Positions 50,896-60,879 are shown, counted from the stretch's first letter. The stretch: DNA of 64,000 bases from Prorocentrum cordatum (GCA_963575745.1 CAUYUJ010001476.1:1-64000), one strand, 5' to 3'. Translations and numbers: made by a program. Notes: generated from the sequence alone by a model not told the origin.

Positions 50896-51167
50896 CCCCT
50901 TCGCCCCCCTGCGGGCGTCGCCCAAGCCCTGCGCGCTGCAGCACCGCCGTCGCAGGGGCGCCTCCTCCTGCCAGCGCCGGCAGAGTTGTCGAGGGCCACG
51001 CGCAATGTGGCATTGTCCCTGGCAACCGCTTTCGCCCGAGCTGGTGTGGCTTCTCTTGCCGCCCACGGGTCCGAGCTGCTGCGGGTAGCTAGATTACCTC
51101 CGTCGAGGCACCAAGTCAAGGTCCTGGGGTACACCATAACCAAGCCGCATGCCTCAATCGTACGCTC
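50896..51167. other. No gene recognised
   Basis: Continuation with no clear family; open frames are Ala/Arg-biased. The 3' end of the minus-strand LINE-like element probably lies here. Confidence 0.3.
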
Positions 51168-52016
51168 CTAATTGCCAGTGGTGGACGTTGCCATGTTTAA
51201 GCCGAGCTCGTCGTCGTCGAAGGTCGTCTCGAAGTACTGCGTTCCGTTGCTCTGGATGTTGTGGCAGCATTGGCTCTTGTGCTCGGTATGTTCAGTGGAG
51301 TCCCCGTCCACTATCCAGATGATGTCTGTTGGCTGCGGTGCTGCCTGTTGCTGGCCAGCTTCGTCGCTATTTGCTTGGAATCCTGTTGTGATGAGACGCC
51401 CGCTGTTGCTGTCCAAGACTTCCGCGTACCCGCCATTGCCGTGCTGCACGCTCTCGGTTACACCTGGTAATGTATCTCGAGGTCGTGGTGTTGGTCGTTC
51501 TTGTGTTGGTGGTTGTGCTCGTCGTCGTGCCGGGCGTGTGGCTTTGTCCTCCCTGAAGCCTTCGGTCCTCAGTTGCTTTGTCAGCTTAGAGTCTTCGGTC
51601 CTCATTTGATGTACGACGTCGTCTGCTAGCGGTTCATACGTGTCCGCGTAGTGCTGCAAGCACCCAGTGTCTCGGTGACGCAAATGTCTGGCCAAACGCG
51701 CTCATGTGCGAACGTCTGTACCGCATGCTCTGCAAACGCTGCCCTCTGCGAATATTTGTGCGTCGAGTTCTGGGAGGTGGGCTTTGGTCCTGTGGCTGCG
51801 GGGGCCAGCCTCGGTGGTGAAGACCTCCTCGCAGTCATAGCATGCGTACCATCTCTTGGCCTCGCTGCTCTCGTCGTGCATCATGGAGGTGGTGTGGTGC
51901 TGGTTGCGGTCCCTCTGCTGCTCGCAGTGGTCGCTGCTGCGCCTCCAGATGTCGTGCTGGCAGCGCTTCTCCATCACCCGCTTGTACTGCTCGAAGGTAT
52001 TCAAAGGTATTCCTAA
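51168..52016 (-). pseudogene. LINE C-terminal zinc-finger region
   Basis: Two frames. The first gives WYACYDCEEVFTTEAGPRSH, with RTKAH following: C-x2-C-x12-H-x4-H, a C2H2 finger at about 51847-51772. It continues SVCRACGTDVRTFAHERVW, then after a frame change RHLRHRDTGCLQHY: a second finger with C-x2-C and H-x4-C/H near 51725-51640. The remaining stretch to 51168 is Gln/Thr/Asp-rich and ends in a stop. C-terminal fingers of this type follow the RT in many LINE proteins and bind the target or the element RNA. Confidence 0.6.
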
Positions 52017-52700
52017 CTATCTTCGCCATCCCTTTTGGACCGCTCCTGCATATGCCCCCCAGCTGCTGAGGTCATCATAGGCAGGGAGGTCGCTGCTGCC
52101 GTGGTACTGCTTGGCCCACTGCAGGTCGTCGGGGATCGACTGGTGCCAGGTGTCGCGGTGCTGAAGCCCGAACTCGAGCAAATATTTCAGAGTGGAGGGT
52201 GCCTGACGGAGTACTGCGCTGAAGTACCTGAGCCTTCGTGCTGACACCACCGCTGGCAGGTCTGCGCGCTTGGCGTCGCAGTAGACCTTGCTGCCTGGGA
52301 TCTGCTCGGCGGCGTCGCGATTGTAGCCAGCTGCGGCGGCCACCCTGTAGCCTTGTGAGTGGGCCGCCTGCAAGCGCTGGTGGTCGCTGACGTTGATGCC
52401 GCACCACAGCTCGGCCTGGCACGTGGGCCTGGCGTTGGCCAGAGTGTCGACGTGCCTCGCAAGCTTCTCAGGCTCGGCTCGGGCATGCTTCGCGACGGAA
52501 ATCCTGATGGGGTCCAGGGCCTGACGATGGGCTCGAAGACGATGTTGCACTTCGGGTCCCCAGAAACCGTCGCTGCAGATCATCGTGCCCATGTGCTTGT
52601 ATCTGTAGAGGACGTGGAAAACTATGTCCCAAGTTGTAGCGGACACCTTCATCTGGTCGCCGTAGGGGTGGTCGCGGATCCGCTTCGTCTGTAGTCAGTG
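52017..52700 (-). pseudogene. LINE reverse transcriptase C-terminal (thumb) segment
   Basis: A 211-residue open frame on the minus strand reads YRYKHMGTMICSDGFWGPEV, the region after motif C where LINE RTs have (F/Y)-x-L-G, then RLRAHRQALDPIRISVAKHA, TCQAELWCGINVSDHQRLQA and ADLPAVVSARRLRYFSAVLR, the usual RT thumb pattern of R-x-R-Y-F/W. It ends before the zinc-finger block. Since the palm with motifs A-C is absent, this fragment cannot polymerise. Confidence 0.6.
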
Positions 52701-53092
52701 CGCCGTGACAAGTAATGCCGACTTCGCGGGGCCTAGGTTGATGTCCATTGCGTGCGTCTTGAATGGTCATCGCGACAGTGCTCTCCAATAAGTCCAGGCT
52801 GGGCTAGGACCTCCTCGAGAAACCGACGAAGGGCCTCTGGGACCTGCTGGGTACGGCATAGCATGCCCACGTTGTCGCTGTTGCGGGACAGCAATGATGA
52901 GTTGTCGAACTATCCGGTAGAAGGCCGCACGCATGTCGACAAATATTGGGCGTTTCGGCCCTTGACTCATCCCACTTGGCTGTCGTAGAGGATCACCGCT
53001 GCAGCATCACGAATACTGTTGCAGAGAAAGGCATAGTGACGTTTGGCCATTGCAGTGCAAAGCGTGATGGACCTGTGAGCTTCTTGCCGAGA
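52701..53092 (-). pseudogene. LINE RT start fragment and deletion junction
   Basis: The 52970-52767 minus frame reads GPKRPIFVDMRAAFYRIVRQ, the RT motif-A segment (F-x-D-x-x-x-A-F-Y) with its catalytic Asp. It then degenerates, and the next recognisable part is already the thumb. Between motif A and the thumb about 150-200 residues (motifs B and C with YADD) would be expected; only about 100 bp remains, so the palm has been deleted. Confidence 0.55.
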
Positions 53093-54130
53093 TCAGTCAG
53101 CTTGCCTTTTCGGGATTTCTGCTAGCGTAGCATGCTTGACAGCAAGATGTTCTTGGAGGCGGAGAGCGACTTTAGTGCGCAGTGCATGGGCCTCAGCCGC
53201 ACGCTTATTTGGGTCGGTCGCAAGGACGTCGTACGAGATGCCGTCCTCTCCTGGAGCTCTCCTCCTCTCACCTTTGCTGACCGCGATCTGCGTGTCTAGC
53301 ATGGTGGGCGCGCTCTCGGTGGAGAACTCCTCGCGTGCGAAGTCGTCGTCGTAGGAGTTGTACGTTGCCGCTACCTGATGGCCCAAGGAGGCGTCCTCGA
53401 GCTCAGCATAGTCCTGCACTTGAACCTCGATCATCCGCTCCTCGGAGTCGATAACATCGCCGTTGTCGTCCAGCCTGTAGGGGATAACGTCGCCGCCCTG
53501 CCCTCGACGCCCTCGTCGGCCTCCGATACGGAGTAGCCGCCGAAGCCATCGCCACTCGGACAGCGTTGTGCCTTTGGGCTGCACGGAGTCGTCGAGCTTC
53601 TCCGCAATCGCGCCAGTGTAGTCGCGCCTCTTCTCTTTGATAGCCGTCTTGAGGATCGTAGCAGTTGACTTGAGGTAGAGCTCGACTTCCGCTCTGGCTT
53701 CTTGGATCCCGGTGGTCTGGTCCTGGAACATACTCATGGCGAGGCTCAACCGTTTAGCCTGCTCTCGTCCTGGGGTTCCTGGCGGGAAAAGAGGCCGCTC
53801 TTGCTGAGGAAGGTGCGCTGCGAGGTGATCCAGCTTACCTTTCCCAACGTTCAGCAGCCTGAGCTCCCTAATGGCGCATTTCCTCGTCCTGGTGAGCCTC
53901 ATGGTGTTGATGCTGATGTACTCCTTGATTTGCGTTGTCGGGTCTTTCTTGAAAGCTACTCCCGCTGCCGCATGAATGTCCTGAACCATACTCTCATGGT
54001 GTTCGTTGACGTCGGTGTCCCACTCGGCCGTCCTCCTACTGAGCTTGCTCCTATAGATGCTCTCGGCCTCGTCGCTCCCGAACTTACTCTTGTCAAAAGA
54101 TATGGAGATCGACTTCGGGGGCCTCGGCCC
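53093..54130 (-). pseudogene. LINE linker and RT N-terminal region
   Basis: Continues the endonuclease frame on the minus strand without stop to 53093. It has helical, Lys/Arg-rich linker sequence (FDKSKFGSDEAESIYRSKLS, TRTRKCAIRELRLLNVGKGK), an acidic stretch and RRAPGEDGISYDVLA, matching the G-K-A-x-G-P-D-G-I motif (RT motif 0/1 of LINEs), then helices to the stop at 53093. The RT palm should begin next. Confidence 0.65.
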
Positions 54131-54940
54131 GACGACGTATCTCAACGTGCAGATGGTCGGCGCATGGTCCCGAACTTTGAGGCCATTGCCGAAGTCCTGT
54201 ACGGTGGTACACTCCTGGGCCGCCGTTGCCAACGGTGGGGCCAGCCCGACGCAGTCAATGCGCTTGCCTTCGCCCTTGGAGCTCCGCAAAGTAGGACCCG
54301 AGTCGAAGAAGGTGTTGGCCAATGTCATGCCCACCGCACACACCTCCGCTAAGTGCCTGCCCTTGACGTCGCTTTTTCTCTGCGTGCTGGTGGTGGCCGA
54401 TGTGGGGGGTCGTCGGCAAGGCCAGTGCTTATCTGGCCGTTGGCGTCTGCGAGCAGCATGGTGACCTGCCAGGTCCTGTCGAAACTGTTGCCACCGCTGC
54501 CCTCTCAGGGTTATTGTGGCGTGGTGGTGCAGTGCATGTGCGACCGCCACAGCGAGGTCCAAGCAGGGCGCCTTAATTCTGATGATGAGAACGGTCGGCG
54601 TTTTTTATGCACCCTGACGTGTCTGTCGGCAATGTAGAGCTCGCGCGAGCCAAAGAGGCCGTGGGAGATGAAGGTGGTGGTAAGCAACGCACAACCGTGA
54701 CCGCTTTAGTCGGCAGGACCACGGATATGGATAGATCCGTCTGCGATCGTGCGCCCTTCGTTACCTCTAGCCTCCTGAACGCCTACCAACAGCAAGGACC
54801 TATCCGCGAAGTTGGACCTCAGGATCTGCAGCCCCACACCCTTCAGCTGCTGCTGTTCGACGTTGTCGCCGTGGTGCTTGTTTCTATTGGTGGCCCTGCC
54901 CTGGACCAGCGACATCGCATTATAAGATGTCACCTTGCAG
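54120..54940 (-). pseudogene. APE-type (EEP) endonuclease of the LINE-like element
   Basis: Minus-strand motifs in order: SYNAMSLVQGR (Asn of motif 1, about 54925), LLVGVQEARG (catalytic Glu, about 54800), AVAVAHALHHHA (about 54545), VTMLLADANGQ (the D-x-N of GDFN, about 54450), RIDCVGLAPP and KVRDHAPTI (the IDY-like strand and the catalytic Asp-His, about 54260 and 54175). At least three frames are involved, so the copy carries frameshifts. Such endonucleases nick target DNA for target-primed reverse transcription. Confidence 0.65.
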
Positions 54941-55019
54941 TAAAGCTGTGCTGTGTCTGCAGGTGCATGGCGCGGCTCGTCGGGGCCGCGGTTCTCGACG
55001 TGTCCGCTGTCTTCGACTC

Positions 55020-55603
55020 TTACCGTCTGGGGGTTTTCTCGAAGAAAAAGCCGCGATCACCAAGCGGGGGATATCGCACCTCAGTTTCGTGATCATATAA
55101 TATGAACTCACACTCCTGGGCCTTGTTGTACTTGGGGTGGTGTCGAAGTATTGCCTGCGGTTGCTGCGGTTCGCTGGCGCTCTTGTCTGGTGTATCGGCC
55201 AGTTGGCTCAAAGGGTCGAACTCGTGGCTCTTGATGCGCCTGATGGTGAGTTGCTCCTTCTGGGGCGCTTCCCTCGCGAGCAGGGCGGTGACCCGAGCAA
55301 CATTCTCGAAGGGCTGGTATATAGCTGTACCTCGAGCTGCATGAATCGCGTGCTGCGAGTCGCTGGTCACGATGTTGGCTCCAGAGGTGGTGCTTTTCTG
55401 CAGGATGAACGCGAGCGCCCAACGCATGGCTGTCAGCTCAGACGCTGTACTGCCCAGTCTGCCGTCGGCAGCGTCGGGACTCGCCTCCCGTGCCGCCCCG
55501 CTGTTGTACCCCATGCAATGGAAGTGACCACAGCAGCCCATCCATCGCGATCGTGGTTGGATTCGTAGTGCGAACCGTCGGTGTACAGATTAAGCTCCCT
55601 CAT
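55020..55603 (-). pseudogene. RNase HI-like domain upstream of the endonuclease
   Basis: The minus strand starts MRELNLYTDGSHYESNHDRD with the YTDGS motif (first catalytic Asp, about 55575). A frame change near 55540 leads to GSTASELTAMRWALAFIL (Glu motif), then IVTSDSQHAIHAA (third Asp), and HEFDPLSQLADTPDKSA (final Asp/His region), ending at 55020. All four acidic positions of RNase HI are present. It degrades the RNA strand of RNA:DNA hybrids. RNase H in LINEs normally lies after the RT; here it lies before the endonuclease. Confidence 0.65.
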
Positions 55604-55627
55604 GCAGGTGGTATCGATATGGTGGTT

Positions 55628-56468
55628 TTAGTCATGTGCTGGTGCTAGCTGTAGTGCCAGTCTAGCGCGCTGCTTCATCTGAATACCGTTCGCGTCGAAC
55701 CGAAGGTCGAGCAACCCGACCGCCTGGCAACCGTCGAACCTGTCCTCGAAAGTGTTGTCTATGCTCAGCTTGCAGGTCCTTCCGTGGTGGTCGTGGTGGC
55801 CGTTGTCGCATTCGTTGTCGTGGTGGATGTCATCATTCCCGCCCGCCCTGGCCTGCTGCCCGTCATCTTCGTCGTGGTGCTGGTTAATGTGGTGCTGCTG
55901 GTTGTGCTGGTCAATGTCGTGCAGGTCGTCGTGATCCTGCAGGTGGCTGGCGTCGTTCTGCTGTTGGTGCAGGTGGCGGTGAACGTCGTGCTGCTGCGAG
56001 TGGTGCTGGGCATCGTCGACTTCCCCAAAAAAGAAGAAGAATCGTCTCGATAGGGACTGTCGGTTTCGTGGTATGGTTAATGTGGTGCTGCTGGTTGTGC
56101 TGGTCAATGTCGTGCAGGTCGTCGTGATCCTGTCGGCGGCTGGCGTCGTTCTGCTGTTGGTGCAGGTGGCGGTGAACGTCGTGCTACTGCGAGTGGTGCT
56201 GGGCGCCGTCGACTTCCTCAAAGAAAGGGGAGCGGTCGTCTCGATAGGGACAGTCGTTTTCGTGCTGATTAATGTGGTGTTGCTGTTTGTGTTTGTCAAT
56301 GTGATGCAGGTCGACGTGATGCTGCATGTGTCCGGCGTCATTATGCTGTTGGTGCAGGTGGCGGTGAACGTCGTGTTGCTGCGAGTGGTGCTGGACGTCG
56401 TCGACTTCCTCAAAGGAATGAGAAACATCGTCTCGATACGTTTTCGAGGGGTTCAGGACGCAATTCAA
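55628..56468 (-). pseudogene. His/Gln/Asp-rich protein with 64-residue tandem repeat
   Basis: About three copies of a 192-193-bp repeat (matching points at 55911, 56104 and 56296) encode on the minus strand a unit like QHHSQQHDVHRHLHQQ, then DLHxIDxHxQQHHINQH, with YRDDxxxxFEEVD between units. The third unit (56300s) is in frame; the second has TAG for a Gln codon; a run of A/T near 56030 shifts the frame to the first unit, whose frame leads on to DGCQAVGLLDLRFDANG and a stop at 55628. Such His-rich repeats may bind metal (inference). Other frames over the repeat encode Ser/Thr or Val/Leu strings. Confidence 0.6.
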
Positions 56469-56613
56469 GCCCGCTCTCCTGCAGATGCTGATGCCGCTGG
56501 CCTCGCTGGTCCACGTGGTGATCGACGGGGTGGATATCCTGGTGACCGTCGCCAGGGCTCAAGCAGAACCTGATTTGTTGCGCCTCGTCCTCAAGTAAGA
56601 ACCTAATTCTGGA

Positions 56614-57816
56614 CTAACGCTTCACCTCGGTCTCCTCTGAATCGAACAGTCTTCTGACGCACGTTGTCTCCTCTTCTGGTAACCTCTGATCGCCCTCCAT
56701 CTCTATCTCGTTCTCATCCGCTATGCCACCTCCAGGTTTGTCATACTCGGGGTTGTCGTGGTCGTGGGAGGGCCTGCAGCTGCTGGAGCCGCCGCCGACA
56801 CCTCCCTCCTGTCTGCCAAATCCTCCTACGCCGTCAACTCCTCCAACATGCTGCTCCTCATCGCGAGCCTCCTCTTCAAGGGCTCCGTGATGGCGTCCAG
56901 GCCCACGACATTGCCGCGGGGAGGGCGCCTGGGTGTAGGTGTCGTCGAGTGCGCCGTCTAGGAAACTGACCTCGCTATGGATTTCCCCACAGCGAGTGGG
57001 ACTGCTCGACCTCAGCGTTGTAACTGAAGGCAAGGGCGCCTGCAGCTCTAAGGCGTTGAAAAAGACATCGCTGTCCAGGAGGTCTTCCTTGCCGTGCTTT
57101 TTTTTTCTACGGGTGGGTGACCTGCTAGGGCTCGAAATTGTAGCCGACGTCGTGATCGTCGTCAAGGTTTCTGGAAGCTCAAAAAGATGAGGGTGATGCC
57201 GAACTTCAACCTCTCGAGGTGCTGGAAGAACGGGAGGTAGTGCATCCCACGGGCTCCTACCGTCCTGTTGTGGCCCTCCTGCACGACCCTCGGCAAGGCT
57301 GAGAGTAGAAGGCTTCATAATCTCTCCTGTCGTAGACCGCGGCGAAAGAGAAATCGACGGCGATCTCGAAGAGTCGGAGACTAACGCGACGTCCACGGCG
57401 CGGCGCTGGTCGTCGGTGTCGTAGGGTGCGGAGGCCTCCTCGACAGCAGACAGTCGTGCTTCCCCCAAGCTCCTGTCGTCCGCTCTGTCGTCTGCTGAGC
57501 TGGCAGCAGCGGCGCTCCGTGGCCAGGTAGAAGTACCTGGCGGAGGCGAGCATGCCACCCTACACTGGCCGATGTTGGAGTCGACGTTGTGCTTGTGCTC
57601 GCCTCTGTGCGCATCCTCGCTCATCTGGCTGGGAAGCCGCATCCTAGCTATACCTCCAGCATGGGGTCGAATTCGCTGTTGTGAGAGACTGTCTCTCCGG
57701 CGGAATTGCTGCTGGGTGGGCGGCGACGTGCTCGGAGGCCCCAGTCCGCCAACCCTCGAGGGTGCTGCCCTGCAAGGTGTGGTCCTGCTGGGGAGGCTGC
57801 AGGACTTTGCCTCCAC
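56614..57816 (-). CDS. Disordered ORF of the LINE-like element
   Basis: An uninterrupted 400-residue minus-strand frame. Composition is Ser/Pro/Asp/Gly-rich, with RSPTRRKKKHGKEDLLDSDVF, a basic cluster followed by an acidic segment, and EEETTCVRRLFDSEETEVKR at the end. No domain is recognised. Its long open length and the adjacency to the His-rich block in the same strand support a real ORF, perhaps part of ORF1 or an accessory protein. Confidence 0.45.
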   Translation of the reverse strand: MEAKSCSLPSRTTPCRAAPSRVGGLGPPSTSPPTQQQFRRRDSLSQQRIRPHAGGIARMRLPSQMSEDAHRGEHKHNVDSNIGQCRVACSPPPGTSTWPRSAAAASSADDRADDRSLGEARLSAVEEASAPYDTDDQRRAVDVALVSDSSRSPSISLSPRSTTGEIMKPSTLSLAEGRAGGPQQDGRSPWDALPPVLPAPREVEVRHHPHLFELPETLTTITTSATISSPSRSPTRRKKKHGKEDLLDSDVFFNALELQAPLPSVTTLRSSSPTRCGEIHSEVSFLDGALDDTYTQAPSPRQCRGPGRHHGALEEEARDEEQHVGGVDGVGGFGRQEGGVGGGSSSCRPSHDHDNPEYDKPGGGIADENEIEMEGDQRLPEEETTCVRRLFDSEETEVKR

Positions 57817-58294
57817 GTCGGTCGCCCCTAGTAGGAGCGTGTCTGTCGGCGGCCCCGTCGCTGCTGAGGTCGCCCTTGCTAATCTTCATCACCTTCCTGT
57901 CTACGATGTCGGCGAAGCCGTCCCCATCGTCCACGATTACGTACCTGCCGATGGGCCTTCGAGGATCCTCTCGTGGTAGACGCCGACCATTATGCACATC
58001 CACCCGTGGCCGTACCGCTCCTTGTCCGAAGTATCCCGAAGGCCCCTCCTCCAGGTCCAGCTGAAGCTGCCCGTTCTCCTCGATGTGGAATCGTGCTCTC
58101 TGGGCTGAAGGGCACGGTCTCGGACAACTCCTGGTCGTCGGGCTCCTCGGCTTTCGGCGTGGGTGAGCATCCTGGGGAGTTGCACCTTCTTCTGCTTTAG
58201 CCACCTGGCGATCGAATGTCGTCCACTTGATCGCTCGGTCCGTCTCAGGAGGATGAGGAGGAGGAGGAGGAGGAGGAGGAGCCTGGGTCTCCAC
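57644..58294 (-). CDS. Unknown protein with a folded middle segment
   Basis: A 216-residue minus-strand frame beginning METQAPPPPPPPPHPPETDR (poly-Pro from the GGA tract at 58253-58285). The middle looks folded: RARFHIEENGQLQLDLEEGP and GRYVIVDDGDGFADIVDRKV have alternating strand pattern. After about 57820 it overlaps the next frame, so the true coding probably switches to the 56614-57816 frame there. Confidence 0.4.
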   Translation of the reverse strand: METQAPPPPPPPPHPPETDRAIKWTTFDRQVAKAEEGATPQDAHPRRKPRSPTTRSCPRPCPSAQRARFHIEENGQLQLDLEEGPSGYFGQGAVRPRVDVHNGRRLPREDPRRPIGRYVIVDDGDGFADIVDRKVMKISKGDLSSDGAADRHAPTRGDRRGGKVLQPPQQDHTLQGSTLEGWRTGASEHVAAHPAAIPPERQSLTTANSTPCWRYS

Positions 58295-58327
58295 GATGTG
58301 AGCAATGACTTCTCTGTCCTCCTCCTC

Positions 58328-58870
58328 CTACTCCTGCATCTGCTTCCTGGCGTCGTGCTGTTCGTCGGCCTGTCGCCGTGTTCGGTCCTGCTCTTCGCGG
58401 CGGATCTGCTGAATATCGAGGGCCTCCTGGATATAGATGCCGTCGTAAGGACCGGCAGGCGCGGACATGCAGCGTGGCGTTGGAGTGGGTACGTTGAGAG
58501 CCCAGTGGTTGATTATATCATCCTCTTTTTCGTGCTGCTGCTCGTCCTGTTGTCGAAGTGCCTGGTGGTGCTCTGCTTCGTCCTCCTGCTGTTCGACTTG
58601 CATTGCGATGACGAAGTCGATCTCCTGCTCCTCAGCGCTCGTTCCTGGCTGAATGGGCATCGGCGGGTGTGGAGGTATTATCCAAACATCCTCGAGACGA
58701 ACAAAAGGGATGTTGGGTGCATCATGTCGTCCTTCGCCTGCAGCCCGTATTTGCCACTCCATGTCGTCAAGCATGCTTGCTGGCTGTGGGAGGCATGGTA
58801 CGACCTGTCCTTGATTGGCATCCGAGCTACGGTACTGCGCGGCCCTCACCGTTGATCTGCTGCTCATCAA
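58328..58870 (-). CDS. Gln/Glu-rich unknown protein
   Basis: Minus-strand frame of 180 residues from an ATG: MMSSRSTVRAAQYRSSDANQ, FVRLEDVWIIPPHPPMPIQP, then a Gln/Glu-rich helix (VEQQEDEAEHHQALRQQDEQ) and QEALDIQQIRREEQDRTRRQ. The helical Gln/Glu part may form a coiled coil. The ORF ends near a CTCCTCCTCC stretch. Confidence 0.45.
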   Translation of the reverse strand: MMSSRSTVRAAQYRSSDANQGQVVPCLPQPASMLDDMEWQIRAAGEGRHDAPNIPFVRLEDVWIIPPHPPMPIQPGTSAEEQEIDFVIAMQVEQQEDEAEHHQALRQQDEQQHEKEDDIINHWALNVPTPTPRCMSAPAGPYDGIYIQEALDIQQIRREEQDRTRRQADEQHDARKQMQE

Positions 58871-59175
58871 GTGCCCTTAGCAGCTGCATTTCAAGCTCTT
58901 TGTTCGACTCTGCCTTCTTGGTCTGCTCCTGGAAGCTGGTTCTCTCGATGTTGAGCTGCTGTTCCTTCGTGCCCAGAAGGTGCTTGCTGAATTCGAAATA
59001 TCCCCGCGCGCTTCTGCTCCTCGATCGCCTGCTGGAACTGCCTCTGTGCCGACTGCTGCCTCAGCTCCTGCTCGGTGCCGAGGGCCGCGACTTGCCGCTG
59101 CACGTCCGTTATCTGCTGCGCGCTGTTGGTTGCGATCGACGGCACAACCTCGCTGTGACGCTGCTCTGCCCATAC

Positions 59176-60606
59176 TCATTGCTGCGCGCTCTCCTCCTCG
59201 CACCTTCTGGCTTCGCGCCTCGCCTGGGTCACCTCCTCCCTGAGGGCGGCCTGTCGCACTGCAAGCGCGTGCTGGAAATGCCTCTCCGTCTCGAGCTTGG
59301 CCTGTTCCTGCATGTGGATGTACGCCTCGACCCGCGAGCGCTCCCTGTGGACCTCATCGTTGCGCTGCATCGCCGTGACCCTCGGCTCCTCATGCTGCTG
59401 CCTCATCCGCTCCCGCTCGCGGAGGAAGCTCTCTCGCTGTCGCTGGTATTCTTGCTGCTCGGTCCTGATTTTGGTCTCCCTCGTGGACTGCATCTCGCTC
59501 TCAATCTCCGCGTTCTTGTGCTGCTGCGCGTCCAGGGCCGCCCTGTGCTCTGCGTATTTGGCGTCCCTCGCCCGAGCTGGGCTGTCCAACTTATGATGCG
59601 CCACCTCTTCGAACTTCGCGGTGATCCTTTCCTGGAACCTCGTGTTCTCGGTGTACTGATCGGCTAAGGCGCGCTGCAATTGCTTCAGAGTGTCGTCAAT
59701 GTTGCTGGAGCTGGATGCCGCCGTCGTAGGTGGTGGCCGACATCGATCTCCAGGTCGCTGTTGACGGGGATGATCGCTGCCAGCCGCGTCGTCCGCGTCC
59801 GCTCCGTCGTCGCCATCCTGCTCGATCTCCTCGAGCATGTCGGTGACGTGCCTCCTGCGCTCAGGCAGCGTGTCGACTGCTGTAGTCCAGCGCTCCTTCT
59901 CCAGCTTGGCCTCGTGCAGCTGGCGCTCCACGATGTCCTTCCCGTAGGCTTTCTTCCTTCTGTAGGTTGGCAGGAGGACGAGGAGGGGGAGGAGGGGGAG
60001 GAGGAGGAGGAGGAGGAGGAGGAGGAGGCGGAGGACGAGGAGGACGAGGACGAGGAGGACGAGGAGGATTGAGGAGTACCTCCTCCTCAATCTCTGTCGC
60101 ATCTTCTCCTGCGGCCCGCGCTGCCACGAGGTATAGCCCGAGCACCTCAGCCTGCGCTGGACCTGGTCGCTCTGCACGTCGGCGTAGCCGTCCATCTTGG
60201 GCGCCTCATAGGCGTGGTGACGCTTCGCGTCCGTGAACCTGGCCGTCGGTATCTCCTCGATTAGCTTGGCTATCTCCTTGGTGTCGTCTGGACGCTGAGG
60301 CTCTCCCTGTGACTGTTGTCTGCCCTTAGGCTTCTGGCTTCTGGGGCGAGGCGCTGGGGTCTGAGCCCCCCTCTGGCCAGTGGCACGGCGCCCTGGCTGA
60401 GTTGCCTCCTTCGGTTCTTCGTTGGTCTTGGAACTCCTGTGCCTCCTTCCAGCGCCTCTGCTGCTGCCTCGCTCCCGCCAAGGAACACGCTGTCGCCAAG
60501 CCTCCAACTCCTCGCTGTTCCAATCGCTCCGTGGCTGCTGGTGGCGCTGAGGCTGCTGTGCGCTGTGATGTGCTGCCAGCCGCGCTCCAGCTGCCTGCAG
60601 GCGCAC
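59176..60606 (-). CDS. Coiled-coil protein (ORF1-like)
   Basis: Minus-strand frame of 476 residues. The N-terminal third is Gln/Arg-rich and disordered. A folded block follows (AKLIEEIPTARFTDAKRHHA, MDGYADVQSDQVQRRLR). A Leu/Val run around residues 183-213 (59975-60065) is translated GGA repeat and probably an insertion or intron. The C-terminal 200 residues form a long heptad-rich coiled coil (AEHRAALDAQQHKNAEIESE, QEYQRQRESFLRERERMRQQ, ERHFQHALAVRQAALREEVT). LINE ORF1 proteins commonly use coiled coils to oligomerise on RNA, which fits the position. Confidence 0.5.
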   Translation of the reverse strand: MRLQAAGARLAAHHSAQQPQRHQQPRSDWNSEELEAWRQRVPWRERGSSRGAGRRHRSSKTNEEPKEATQPGRRATGQRGAQTPAPRPRSQKPKGRQQSQGEPQRPDDTKEIAKLIEEIPTARFTDAKRHHAYEAPKMDGYADVQSDQVQRRLRCSGYTSWQRGPQEKMRQRLRRRYSSILLVLLVLVLLVLRLLLLLLLLLLPLLPLLVLLPTYRRKKAYGKDIVERQLHEAKLEKERWTTAVDTLPERRRHVTDMLEEIEQDGDDGADADDAAGSDHPRQQRPGDRCRPPPTTAASSSSNIDDTLKQLQRALADQYTENTRFQERITAKFEEVAHHKLDSPARARDAKYAEHRAALDAQQHKNAEIESEMQSTRETKIRTEQQEYQRQRESFLRERERMRQQHEEPRVTAMQRNDEVHRERSRVEAYIHMQEQAKLETERHFQHALAVRQAALREEVTQARREARRCEEESAQQ

Positions 60607-60879
60607 GAGGAGGCGATCCTGCGCCCTCCCCTCTCGCGCCCTGCGGTGCCATGCGGGCTCCCCGCGAGGCGTGGTGCCGCGAGAGCCGCGCCGCTGCAGC
60701 GCGGCGGCGGCTGCGGCTGCCCCAGCCGAGTGCGCAGGCGGCGGCGAGCTGCAATGGCCCGCCGCGCGCGGCCACGGCCGAGCGCGGGGCCGGCCGCGAC
60801 GGGGAGGGGGGAGACGACGGCGACGCGTCCCCCCCGCGCACCTCCAGGCGGCCGCGCCCCCTCAGCCCGTGGCTCTCCT

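Larger units (their letters stand above)
51168..60606 (-). mobile_element. LINE-like retroelement with RNase H, APE endonuclease and partial RT
   Basis: Read on the minus strand from 60606 downwards: a coiled-coil protein (60606-59176), disordered ORFs (58870-56614), a His-rich tandem repeat (56468-55628), an RNase H domain (55603-55080), an APE-type endonuclease (54940-54120), a linker and RT fingers (to 53093), an RT start fragment (52970-52767), RT thumb (52700-52017), and two zinc-finger motifs near the 3' end (51930-51620). Length and order resemble a long LINE, but the RNase H precedes the endonuclease and the RT core is deleted. The outer ends are uncertain and 57-60 kb could belong to a neighbouring element. 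Confidence 0.6.

Noticed and set aside
55784-56573. Val/Leu-rich plus-strand ORFs resembling membrane proteins
   Set aside because: They are the complement of the His/Gln repeat on the minus strand, where the flanking retroelement domains are encoded.
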